A stretch of 64,000 bases of DNA from RGEC01 sp964475595 (lineage in GTDB: Bacteria > Bacteroidota > Bacteroidia > NS11-12g > UBA955), in NCBI GenBank assembly GCA_964475595.1, contig CAYYXG010000005.1, positions 1-64,000 on the forward strand. The letters are read 5' to 3'. Position 1 is the stretch's first letter, and each line of letters opens with the position of its first letter. A program made the translations under genes and the position numbers. Below the pieces are notes generated by a model. The model was not told where the DNA came from. It saw nothing but the letters and a program-made list of their open reading frames with translations, and did not search any database. This document shows positions 25,149-31,348 of the stretch, one piece after another.

Positions 25149-25943
25149 ATGGGAAAACACCTAAAATTTATTTCCTCTGAATATATTGATGCATATGCTT
25201 CAAAATGCAAAATTGACTGGCTGGAAGTTTCTCATAAATTAAGGTCAAAATCAAGTTTTACATCTGAAGATTTTGAATATTATATAATCGCATCGTCTCT
25301 TTATTCATCAAAGATTGAGGGCAATCCACTGGATGTAAATAGTTTTTTTCGAAATAGAGGAAATAAAAGTTACCCAAGAAAAAAGGAAGTTCAAGAAATT
25401 GAAGATTTGGTAATGGCATACAAATTTGCCTCTGAAAATCCTTTAAATAAAGCCAACTTCCTCAAAACCCACAGCAGAACATCAAAGACCCTATTACCTG
25501 TAAACTTGCAAGGAAAAGTCCGAAAAGATCAAGTAGGCATCAGAGATTCAAATACACTAAAACTTGTTTACATGGCCGTTGAACCACAATTTGTCAATGA
25601 AGAATTAAATAAATTATTTACGGATATTTCTGTGTTGTTGAAACGGGATTTATCATACAGAGATGTATTCTACTACGCTTCAATGATTCATTTATGGATT
25701 GCTAAAATCCACCCTTTCATGGATGGTAACGGACGCTCGGCACGTTTGCTTGAAAAGTGGTTCATCGTGTCGAAAATAGGTTTGTCAGCTTGGTCAATAA
25801 ATTCAGAAAAATATTACTGGGATAACCGTTCTGAATATTACCAAAACATCGCTCTGGGGTTTAATTACTACGCTCTTTTTTGGGATAGATGTCTTCCGTT
25901 TTTATTAATGTTGCCGCAGGCTCTTACAGCGTCTATAAAGTAA
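25149..25943 (+). CDS. Class II Fic protein (AMPylator / deAMPylator)
   Basis: A 264-residue Fic protein. The active-site motif HPFMDGNGRSAR begins at about residue 188 and is complete, including catalytic His and both Arg. An N-terminal S-x-x-x-E-G inhibitory motif is present at residues 53-58 (SSKIEG), which places it in class II, where the Glu blocks ATP until a conformational change. Such enzymes transfer AMP to hydroxyl side chains of target proteins. No FicA-type antitoxin and no winged-helix domain is encoded with it. It is an isolated, AT-rich gene flanked by AT-rich intergenic DNA, which suggests acquisition. I use the ATG at 25149, directly after the promoter box. Confidence 0.88.
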   Translation: MGKHLKFISSEYIDAYASKCKIDWLEVSHKLRSKSSFTSEDFEYYIIASSLYSSKIEGNPLDVNSFFRNRGNKSYPRKKEVQEIEDLVMAYKFASENPLNKANFLKTHSRTSKTLLPVNLQGKVRKDQVGIRDSNTLKLVYMAVEPQFVNEELNKLFTDISVLLKRDLSYRDVFYYASMIHLWIAKIHPFMDGNGRSARLLEKWFIVSKIGLSAWSINSEKYYWDNRSEYYQNIALGFNYYALFWDRCLPFLLMLPQALTASIK

Positions 25944-26166
25944 TTTTTTTATCACACCATTATTCTCCTCATCAATTATAAATTCGGTGGTATCTATCAA
26001 TTATTTATTTTACCCATATATTAACTTTGACAGAATATTAAAATTTTTTCTTTGGATAATCGATTCAATTAACAAGCTATTTTAATATTTAGATAATTTT
26101 TTATAGAAACCGTATCCCATTCGTTACAATATACGAAAAATTACCGAATTTTCCAAATAAATCGGG

Positions 26167-26174
26167 TAAGTTTG
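26167..26174 (+). promoter_or_regulatory. Bacteroidota -7 box TAAGTTTG
   Basis: Perfect match 7 bases before the ATG of the dioxygenase gene. Confidence 0.6.
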
Positions 26175-26181
26175 CAATACC

Positions 26182-26712
26182 ATGAACATACGCATGCCTT
26201 TTAACCTGAACCAATGGATTGAGGAAAACAAGCACCTGTTGAAACCCCCGGTGGCCAATAAAAATCTCTATCCCGAAGGCACCGACTACATTGTGATGAT
26301 TGTGGGAGGTCCCAACGCCCGTAAAGATTACCATTACAACGAAACCGAAGAACTTTTCTACCAACTGGAAGGGGAAGCACTCATCAAAATTCAGGTGGAT
26401 GGCAAATGCGTCGAAGTGCCCTTAAAAGCCGGCGATATGTACCTGCATCCCGCCGGTGTGCCCCATAGCCCCGGACGCATGGCCGGCGGTGTGGGCCTGG
26501 TTATTGAGCGCGTGCGCGAAAACAAAGGATACAAAGACGGACTGCTGTGGTTTTGCGACAAATGCAACACCAAACTGCATGAAACCTACTTCGAGCTGCA
26601 AAACATAGAAACCGATTTTCTGCCCCATTTTAAGCACTATTACGGTTCAGAAGAACTGCGCACCTGCAAAACCTGCGGGCATGTGATGGAAGTGGATCCT
26701 CGCTTTGTATAG
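26182..26712 (+). CDS. nbaC: 3-hydroxyanthranilate 3,4-dioxygenase
   Basis: A 176-residue cupin enzyme that opens the ring of 3-hydroxyanthranilate in the kynurenine pathway, giving the precursor of quinolinate and NAD. The Fe ligands are all in place: His51 (DYHYNE), Glu57 and His95 (AGVPHSP); Arg47 and Arg99 are also present. The C-terminal rubredoxin-like site has its four cysteines (125, 128, 162 and 165) as in the bacterial homodimeric enzymes. Other kynurenine-pathway genes are not in the window. The gene has its own promoter and is followed 15 bases later by a porin gene, with which it may be co-transcribed. Confidence 0.95.
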   Translation: MNIRMPFNLNQWIEENKHLLKPPVANKNLYPEGTDYIVMIVGGPNARKDYHYNETEELFYQLEGEALIKIQVDGKCVEVPLKAGDMYLHPAGVPHSPGRMAGGVGLVIERVRENKGYKDGLLWFCDKCNTKLHETYFELQNIETDFLPHFKHYYGSEELRTCKTCGHVMEVDPRFV

Positions 26713-26727
26713 GATTGACTCTTGTAG

Positions 26728-27870
26728 ATGAAAGCCGGGTATCTTCTTTTTTTTCTATTGCTGCATTATTCCCTCAGTGCCCAGGTAGTAAATACCGGCT
26801 TTGTGGATACCGGCGGTGGCGAACACCTGGGTAAAATTACGCTGGGCGCCTGTGTGGATGTGTATGCCAACAGCAGCGGAGCGGGGAAAACATTGCCCTA
26901 CATGGTTTCTTCAGCGCAAAACAACACCATTGGCGTAAACCTCGCTATGCTCGACATTCGCTATCAGACCAAGGGGATAAGAGCTCGGCTGGTTCCCGCG
27001 TTTGGAACCTACATGAATGCGAACATGGCCAATGAACCCGGCACCTTGAAAAACCTGCTGGAAGCCAGTGTAGGTGTGCGGCTTTCCAAAAAATTAAACC
27101 TGTGGATGGACGCAGGAATTCTCGGTTCTCCGTATACCAATGAAAATCCCGTAAGTAAAGACCAGCTTATGTATTCCCGTTCGTTGTCTGCTGAAAATTC
27201 ACCGTATTACCTTAGCGGGGTTAAACTGGGATTGCCCCTGCGCGAAAATATCCGTTTTTATACCTACCTCATCAACGGCTGGCAGCAAATCCAGGACAAC
27301 AATGAGCAGCTGTCGCTGGGAACCCAGCTGGAATGGCAGTTTGGCAAAAACCATATCATCAACTGGAACACCTATATCGGCAACGAAAAAAGTATAGCAA
27401 GACCCAATTTCAGCACCCGTGCTTTCACCGATCTCTACTGGATAGGCAAATTGGGCAAGAAATGGGATGTGTCTGCCTGCGTGTATGCAGGTGTTCAGCG
27501 CTATACCACACTGCGGACTGATAGTCTCATGCCCATTCCCGATCACGCAGACTATAAACAATATACCTGGTGGAATGCCAATGTGCAGGTGAAGTATGCA
27601 TTTACACCCAAATTATCCCTTTCGGGCAGACTAGAATGGTTTGATGACAAGAATACGGTCTTGCAAACCCCAATCAATACGGCAGAAAACACCTACAGAA
27701 CAGGCAGCTACGGATTTTGCCTAAACCGCAAGGTTGAGGAAAATGCCCTGCTGAGACTGGAATACCGCCGCTTTTTTACCGGCAGCGATGCGATTTCTAT
27801 TTACCCGTTTGACAGTGGATACCGCGACAACCTGGATGTGGTGAGCGCCTCAATGTGTGTGTGGTTTTAA
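26728..27870 (+). CDS. Outer-membrane porin, BBP2-like
   Basis: A 380-residue barrel with a signal peptide (1-18, ending SLSAQ). The early segment GKITLGACVDVYANSS, then NTIGVNLAMLDIRYQTKG and ARLVPAFGTYMNAN, and the loop-strand rhythm to the terminal VVSASMCVWF (final Phe) match the beta-barrel porin family 2 found in Bacteroidota and Planctomycetota. It should form a small-molecule channel in the outer membrane. It is only 15 bases after the dioxygenase gene, and no promoter box lies in that gap, so read-through is likely. Confidence 0.7.
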   Translation: MKAGYLLFFLLLHYSLSAQVVNTGFVDTGGGEHLGKITLGACVDVYANSSGAGKTLPYMVSSAQNNTIGVNLAMLDIRYQTKGIRARLVPAFGTYMNANMANEPGTLKNLLEASVGVRLSKKLNLWMDAGILGSPYTNENPVSKDQLMYSRSLSAENSPYYLSGVKLGLPLRENIRFYTYLINGWQQIQDNNEQLSLGTQLEWQFGKNHIINWNTYIGNEKSIARPNFSTRAFTDLYWIGKLGKKWDVSACVYAGVQRYTTLRTDSLMPIPDHADYKQYTWWNANVQVKYAFTPKLSLSGRLEWFDDKNTVLQTPINTAENTYRTGSYGFCLNRKVEENALLRLEYRRFFTGSDAISIYPFDSGYRDNLDVVSASMCVWF

Positions 27871-27966
27871 CGATGATGTAACAGCTTTCCTAAAAACCCG
27901 TAGCTACCGGCACGAAAGACGCTTGGGGGGGGCTAATTGGGAGGACAAACTACCATCAACTCCAAA

Positions 27967-28035
27967 AACCCCGAAGGGGTGCCATTATTATAGCACCAAG
28001 GGTGCGTAATTTCCCGAACCCTGAAGGGGTGGCAT
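27967..28035 (+). repeat. Partial copy (69 bp) of the multi-hairpin intergenic repeat
   Basis: This matches bases 28989-29057 and 30434-30502 at all but two of 69 positions. One change lies in the loop of the GCACC-AAR-GGTGC hairpin, leaving the stem intact. The larger gene-free stretch 27871-28129 also contains a run of eight G at 27926-27933 and the tandem repeat that follows. Confidence 0.8.
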
Positions 28036-28054
28036 GTTGTTATAGCAATGTTTT

Positions 28055-28085
28055 GAAATAAAACCCGAAGTCGGGAGACTTCGGG
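28055..28085 (-). terminator. Intrinsic terminator of the 28130-28714 gene
   Basis: On the minus strand CCCGAAG pairs with CTTCGGG across an eight-base loop and is followed by TTTTATTTC. It is 45 bases past the stop of the minus-strand gene. Confidence 0.65.
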
Positions 28086-28123
28086 TAGCGGGAGACTTCG
28101 GGTAGCGGGAGACTTCGGGTAGC
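28073..28123 (+). repeat. Three tandem copies of a 17-bp unit
   Basis: The unit GGGAGACTTCGGGTAGC occurs at 28073-28089, 28090-28106 and 28107-28123 without mismatch. It is the right half of the CCCGAAG..CTTCGGG terminator plus its GTAGC flank, so the array seems to arise by slippage of that element. Confidence 0.9.
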
Positions 28124-28129
28124 GGGAGG

Positions 28130-28714
28130 TCAAAGCAACAATATCAACACGAGCCAGCCGGCAGAACCAGCTCCATAGCCAGTCCAAATGCTTTTTCTTT
28201 TAATTCTATGCGCCTCTGTCTTATACGCATTATTGTATTGTTGTATCTTCATTAAATCCTGATTTTTATAGTTAAGATTCTGGTCATTGGGTTCTTTCGA
28301 AGCGCAAGCAACCGCTGGGATGATACCCAAAATGGGGGATGTGATCATTGTAGTAAATACAACCCAACCTGCACCGGAGTTTTGTCCCCTATAGTTACTT
28401 CTTGCATCATTCATAGCCAAAGTAGCATAATCTTGTGTGGCTTGCTTGGTTGTGTTGTCAATAGTTAGGTTTTTATTTTCAGATTCATTAAATATGTCTT
28501 TGGTGCCATTTTCATACCTGATCATCAGAATTTCTGATTTGCTTATAGAATAGGTAGGGCCATCCAAATTATCAAATTTCTTGTACTTTATTTCAGAGGT
28601 TGTTATTTCAAGAACTTTTGCCTTTATATCATCACCTGTTTTTTTAGTAATATAGTCTTGTGCATTAAGGCATAGGGTCATAAATGAGGTAATTATCAAC
28701 AATATCTTTTTCAT
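28130..28714 (-). CDS. Hypothetical exported membrane protein
   Basis: A 194-residue protein of a type common in Bacteroidota but without known function. It has a signal peptide (1-18, ending LCLNAQ), then a beta-rich segment (DYITKKTGDDIKAKVLEI, SEIKYKKFDN, SEILMIRYENGTKDIF) that resembles the small repeat domain found in many exported Bacteroidota proteins. After a Gln/Asn-rich linker there are two hydrophobic helices (about residues 118-135 and 180-194). Divergent from it, across 140 bases, lies the remnant of an XRE-type regulator (28855-28893). The other copy of that arrangement is found at 29143-30075, so this gene may once have been paired with its own regulator. Confidence 0.65.
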   Translation of the reverse strand: MKKILLIITSFMTLCLNAQDYITKKTGDDIKAKVLEITTSEIKYKKFDNLDGPTYSISKSEILMIRYENGTKDIFNESENKNLTIDNTTKQATQDYATLAMNDARSNYRGQNSGAGWVVFTTMITSPILGIIPAVACASKEPNDQNLNYKNQDLMKIQQYNNAYKTEAHRIKRKSIWTGYGAGSAGWLVLILLL

Positions 28715-28755
28715 ACTATTTTTATTGATACAAAATAATTACGTACACACAACCC

Positions 28756-28777
28756 ATACAACCCTTTTTAGTTGTAT
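28756..28777. promoter_or_regulatory. Inverted repeat ATACAAC-N8-GTTGTAT, operator candidate (copy A)
   Basis: Perfect 7-bp arms spaced by 8 bases in the region between the 28714 minus-strand gene and the regulator remnant. The same site with one mismatch occurs at 29578-29599 before the intact XRE gene. Confidence 0.5.
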
Positions 28778-28854
28778 TTTACTCTATTTTTGAATACTAC
28801 TACCAATATTTGTGGTTTTGTTGTTTTAGTTGTATTATGATTTAATTTTACAGC

Positions 28855-28893
28855 ATGTTTGCACACAAAACCACCGAATACAAGGAGGCCTAG
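28855..28893 (+). pseudogene. Truncated remnant of a second XRE regulator gene
   Basis: The first ten codons (MFAHKTTEYK) are identical in protein sequence to the start of the intact regulator at 29677, and about 100 bases of upstream DNA (28750-28854 against 29572-29676) are roughly 85 percent identical. After codon ten the frame runs through two unrelated codons to a TAG at 28891-28893, and the hairpin repeat begins 15 bases later. In the intact copy the regulator body and about 280 bases of non-coding DNA separate these two sequences, so the remnant looks like a deletion derivative of a duplicated unit. The promoter may still be active. Confidence 0.8.
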
Positions 28894-28907
28894 GGTAGCG
28901 GGTGAAC

Positions 28908-29114
28908 TAATGCCACCCCTTCGGGGTTCGTATCACCGTGTATTGGGGTTATTATTATCATTCCGCTCCTCCGGAGCTATATACAAGGAACCCCGAAGGG
29001 GTGCCATTATTATAGCACCAAAGGTGCGTAATTCCCCGAACCCTGAAGGGGTGGCATAAAAATCAATGTTGTGTATTTATAAAAAAACCCGAAGCTGGGA
29101 GACTTCGGGTAGTG
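28908..29114 (+). repeat. 207-bp multi-hairpin repeat, copy A
   Basis: This is base-for-base identical, as far as I can read, to 30353-30559. It contains at least six short hairpins in a row: ACCCC-TTC-GGGGT (28915-28927), GCTCC-TCC-GGAGC (28965-28977), ACCCC-GAA-GGGGT (28990-29002), GCACC-AAA-GGTGC (29015-29027), ACCC-TGAAG-GGGT (29040-29052) and the CCCGAAG..CTTCGGG terminator (29088-29109). The first and third are inverted copies of each other. It fills most of the gene-free stretch 28894-29142. Short open frames across it are fortuitous. Confidence 0.9.
29081..29109 (-). terminator. Intrinsic terminator of the 29143-29523 gene
   Basis: On the minus strand CCCGAAG and CTTCGGG form a 7-bp stem with an eight-base loop, followed directly by seven T. 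It is 33 bases past the lipoprotein stop and is the last hairpin of the 207-bp repeat. Confidence 0.8.
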
Positions 29115-29142
29115 TGTTAGCTAATGAGCTATTGTGGTTTAT

Positions 29143-29523
29143 TTATTCTAATGTTAACGTGAGTTCCAAATCTTTGCCTGCTACTATTTGAACTTGACCT
29201 TCTCCATAATATTCATCACTGCCTACAATATGATAACAGTCATAATAATAGTTTCCAGGATTTAACTGCCCAAAATTTGCTTGACCACTAGAATTGGTTA
29301 CTTTATCTTGTAAATAAATCGAATTGTCAAGGTTTTCTTGAGACGTGGCAAGTCCAACATCCACACCTGTTAAAAAACCAGTAGAACCCGCTAGTTTAAC
29401 TTTAACAACCAAACCACCCGTTGTAGGTGTTGGTGCAGGGTCCTCTTTGGAACAAGAATTAAGTGAGAAAGTACCCATTAGCAGCACTAATGCCAAGCCA
29501 AGATTGTAAATTGTTTTTTTCAT
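29143..29523 (-). CDS. Small hypothetical lipoprotein with one beta-sandwich domain
   Basis: A 126-residue protein with a lipoprotein signal peptide (lipobox LNSC, Cys24) and a short Pro/Thr linker (DPAPTPTT). The mature part GLVVKVKLAGS...GVDVGLA...SSGQANFGQLNPGNYYYD is the carboxypeptidase-regulatory/SpaA-like beta-sandwich pattern, in which 'G.a.F..l..G.Y' is the central strand. It should sit on the outer membrane. It diverges from the XRE gene at 29677 across 153 bases that contain the candidate operator, so it is the likely target of that regulator. Confidence 0.75.
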   Translation of the reverse strand: MKKTIYNLGLALVLLMGTFSLNSCSKEDPAPTPTTGGLVVKVKLAGSTGFLTGVDVGLATSQENLDNSIYLQDKVTNSSGQANFGQLNPGNYYYDCYHIVGSDEYYGEGQVQIVAGKDLELTLTLE

Positions 29524-29577
29524 GTTTTGAGTTAAAAAATTAGATTGTTTACAATACTAGACCACAACAATAGTCCC

Positions 29578-29599
29578 ACACAACCCTTGTTAGTTGTAT
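29578..29599. promoter_or_regulatory. Inverted repeat ACACAAC-N8-GTTGTAT, operator candidate (copy B)
   Basis: Same spacing as the site at 28756-28777 with one mismatch. A further GTTGTAT (near 29651-29657) and TACAAC directly before the ATG of the XRE gene give more half sites, consistent with autoregulation. Confidence 0.5.
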
Positions 29600-29676
29600 T
29601 TTACTCTATTTATGAATATCACTACTATTTTTTGTGGTATTGTTGTTTTAGTTGTATAATAATTTAATTTTACAAC

Positions 29677-30075
29677 ATGTTTGCACACAAAACCACCGAA
29701 TACAAGCAGCCGGGCAACATCGGTAACAAAATCAAAATGGTGCGTGAAAGTATAAACCTCTCTCAGGAGTACGTAGCTACCAAACTGAATATCAGCCAGC
29801 AGGCCTACTCCCGTATGGAAAAAAATCCGGATAACATTTCGGTATCCCGCCTGCGTGAATTATCTGCCATACTGGGTGTGCCCTTCAACACGCTGGTGGG
29901 TGAAGATGACTTGTATATACAACAAAATTACAACCAGCAAGGTGGCAATGCAGGCACGGTAATGTATGTGCAAGGCATGGCAGACAGCGAGCGCAAAGTG
30001 TATGAAGAGCGCATCAATGACCTCAAACAACAGCTGGAAGCCATGCAGAAGCTGTTGCTCGCGTTGAGTAAGTAG
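29677..30075 (+). CDS. XRE-family (Cro/C1-type HTH) regulator with C-terminal coiled coil
   Basis: A 132-residue regulator. The helix-turn-helix covers about residues 16-68 (VRESINLSQEYVATKLNISQ with recognition helix QQAYSRMEKN, then LRELSAILGV). A Gln/Asn/Gly-rich linker leads to a C-terminal helix with heptad spacing (KVYEERINDLKQQLEAMQKL), probably for dimer or tetramer formation. It diverges from the small lipoprotein gene, and the shared region contains GTTGTA half sites. The same promoter and first ten codons recur at 28750-28884 as a remnant. The upstream sequence lacks a perfect TAnnTTTG box. Confidence 0.88.
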   Translation: MFAHKTTEYKQPGNIGNKIKMVRESINLSQEYVATKLNISQQAYSRMEKNPDNISVSRLRELSAILGVPFNTLVGEDDLYIQQNYNQQGGNAGTVMYVQGMADSERKVYEERINDLKQQLEAMQKLLLALSK

Positions 30076-30126
30076 TTTGAGTGGTTGGTTTATTGGTTTA
30101 TTGGTTTACTGGAATATTAGTCTAGT

Positions 30127-30336
30127 GGTAATGTGTATTTGCCCAATAAACCATTAAACAATTAAACAGGTTACAATTAAAACAGCAAGGTTGTAAAACA
30201 AAACCCGAAGCCGGGAGACTTCGGGTAGCGGGTAGCGGGGTATATTGGTAAATTAATATATTAGTTTATTGGTAATGCGTATTTACCTAATAAACCATTA
30301 AACAATTAAACTAGTGATATTTAATACAGCAAGCTT
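30127..30336 (+). repeat. Direct repeat of about 66 bp (two copies)
   Basis: 30127-30192 and 30271-30336 share GGTAATG, TATTT, AATAAACCATTAAACAATTA and ACAGCAAG in the same order, with scattered substitutions. Between them lies a further CCCGAAG..CTTCGGG hairpin (30204-30225). With the 207-bp repeat they account for nearly all of the gene-free stretch 30076-30584. Confidence 0.75.
30201..30225 (-). terminator. CCCGAAG..CTTCGGG hairpin with T-rich tail on the minus strand
   Basis: Same element as at 28064 and 29088. No minus-strand gene ends just before it; it may act as a weak bidirectional terminator for the XRE gene, whose stop is 126 bases upstream. Confidence 0.4.
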
Positions 30337-30352
30337 TAAGGTAGCGGTACAT

Positions 30353-30559
30353 TAATGCCACCCCTTCGGGGTTCGTATCACCGTGTATTGGGGTTATTAT
30401 TATCATTCCGCTCCTCCGGAGCTATATACAAGGAACCCCGAAGGGGTGCCATTATTATAGCACCAAAGGTGCGTAATTCCCCGAACCCTGAAGGGGTGGC
30501 ATAAAAATCAATGTTGTGTATTTATAAAAAAACCCGAAGCTGGGAGACTTCGGGTAGTG
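30353..30559 (+). repeat. 207-bp multi-hairpin repeat, copy B
   Basis: Identical to 28908-29114, in the same orientation and 1445 bases apart. Its last hairpin is the terminator of the minus-strand gene that ends at 30585. Confidence 0.9.
30526..30554 (-). terminator. Intrinsic terminator of the 30585-31211 gene
   Basis: On the minus strand a 7-bp CCCGAAG/CTTCGGG stem is followed by seven T, 31 bases past the stop. Confidence 0.8.
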
Positions 30560-30584
30560 GTAGCGGGTAGCGGAATAACACCTT

Positions 30585-31211
30585 TCAGTCCTGCATTCCC
30601 TTTCCCTGTAAAATCCTGTCTCTGCTCTTGGCAATTCTGTCAATGCGGGTTTGGGCTTGTTTGGCCCCGCCAAAATGGAGAATATACCCCCTTTGCCTGC
30701 CCGGGGTTAATGCATAAAACGCTGAAGACAGCTCGGCATCCGATTGGAGGGCCTCCTGCAGTTCCTCGCACATGGGCTGCTCCTGGGGCGACTTAAAGGT
30801 CACTTTCTGTCCGGATTCCTCTATCCCAATGGCCTCCTTAAGGTAATCCCTAATGATTGTAGACAGCGCTGTTACCTGTTCAGGTGACGTAAACTTCATG
30901 TATCTCGCTGCCTGACTGTTCTCGCCGGGTTTCACCAGCAGATTTTCCAAATCCTTCATCAGTGTACCTTTAAAGAAACTGAGGGTAGCACAGCTCTTTA
31001 ATACTCCCAGCAACACTACATTTTTATTTCCCTTCACATAGCATGGCACTCCCCATTTTCGGGTTTCAGTAAGTCCGCTTTGAAGCAATATGTCTCTCAG
31101 CAATATCAGCTCCTCTCGCCAGTTGTGAACCTTGCATGCAGGCGTTCCTCCCAGCGAACAGCGCCCGCAACCCTCCATAAAAAAAACTTCTGCCTCGGAA
31201 ACGGCTCTCAT
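30585..31211 (-). CDS. DUF1801 / YdeI-OmdA-like protein
   Basis: The ATG at 31211 is used because TATTTTTG (31217-31224, minus strand) is 5 bases upstream; an in-frame ATG at 31229 lies before the box. The product of 208 residues has the DUF1801 pattern in the middle (ETRKWGVPCYVKGNKNVVLLGVL) and the YdeI/OmpD-associated C-terminus (SAFYALTPGRQRGYILHFGGAK followed by QTRIDRI). E. coli YdeI protects against some peptides and the family is otherwise little known. It carries an unusual Cys-rich start (EGCGRCSLGGTPAC). Its terminator is part of the 207-bp repeat. Confidence 0.82.
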   Translation of the reverse strand: MRAVSEAEVFFMEGCGRCSLGGTPACKVHNWREELILLRDILLQSGLTETRKWGVPCYVKGNKNVVLLGVLKSCATLSFFKGTLMKDLENLLVKPGENSQAARYMKFTSPEQVTALSTIIRDYLKEAIGIEESGQKVTFKSPQEQPMCEELQEALQSDAELSSAFYALTPGRQRGYILHFGGAKQAQTRIDRIAKSRDRILQGKGMQD

Positions 31212-31216
31212 AAAGG

Positions 31217-31224
31217 CAAAAATA
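31217..31224 (-). promoter_or_regulatory. Bacteroidota -7 box TATTTTTG
   Basis: Perfect minus-strand match 5 bases before the YdeI-like start. Confidence 0.6.
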
Positions 31225-31335
31225 TGCAATTGGCACTAAACCCATCAGGTTTATTTCCTCCTGAACAGAAAACCCTAAATTGTCATATTTATTCCAAAAA
31301 ATTAGGGGTTTTAAGGTCAATTACTTCCCATTCAT

Positions 31336-31343
31336 TATATTTG
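31336..31343 (+). promoter_or_regulatory. Bacteroidota -7 box TATATTTG
   Basis: Perfect match 5 bases before the GTG start of the large T9SS protein. Confidence 0.6.
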
Positions 31344-31348
31344 TTATT

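Noticed and set aside
26042..26181. Riboswitch upstream of the dioxygenase gene
   Set aside because: The AT-rich region shows no conserved stem pattern, and the promoter box leaves only seven bases before the ATG.
27926..27933. Run of eight G as phase-variation tract
   Set aside because: It lies between genes, not in a start region or a known promoter, so a switching role cannot be supported.
28073..28123. CRISPR array
   Set aside because: The 17-bp units abut without spacers and are part of a terminator element; no cas genes are present.
28859..29059. Open frame of 66 codons across the multi-hairpin repeat
   Set aside because: It overlaps the regulator remnant and the repeat hairpins in another frame; composition follows the repeat and there is no promoter or start context.
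27871..30584. Mobile element with transposase
   Set aside because: No transposase frame, no terminal inverted repeats bounding the zone and no target duplication could be seen; the repeats are non-coding.
31280..31348. Longer N-terminus of the T9SS adhesin
   Set aside because: It would put 23 residues before the signal peptide and lies upstream of the promoter box at 31336-31343.
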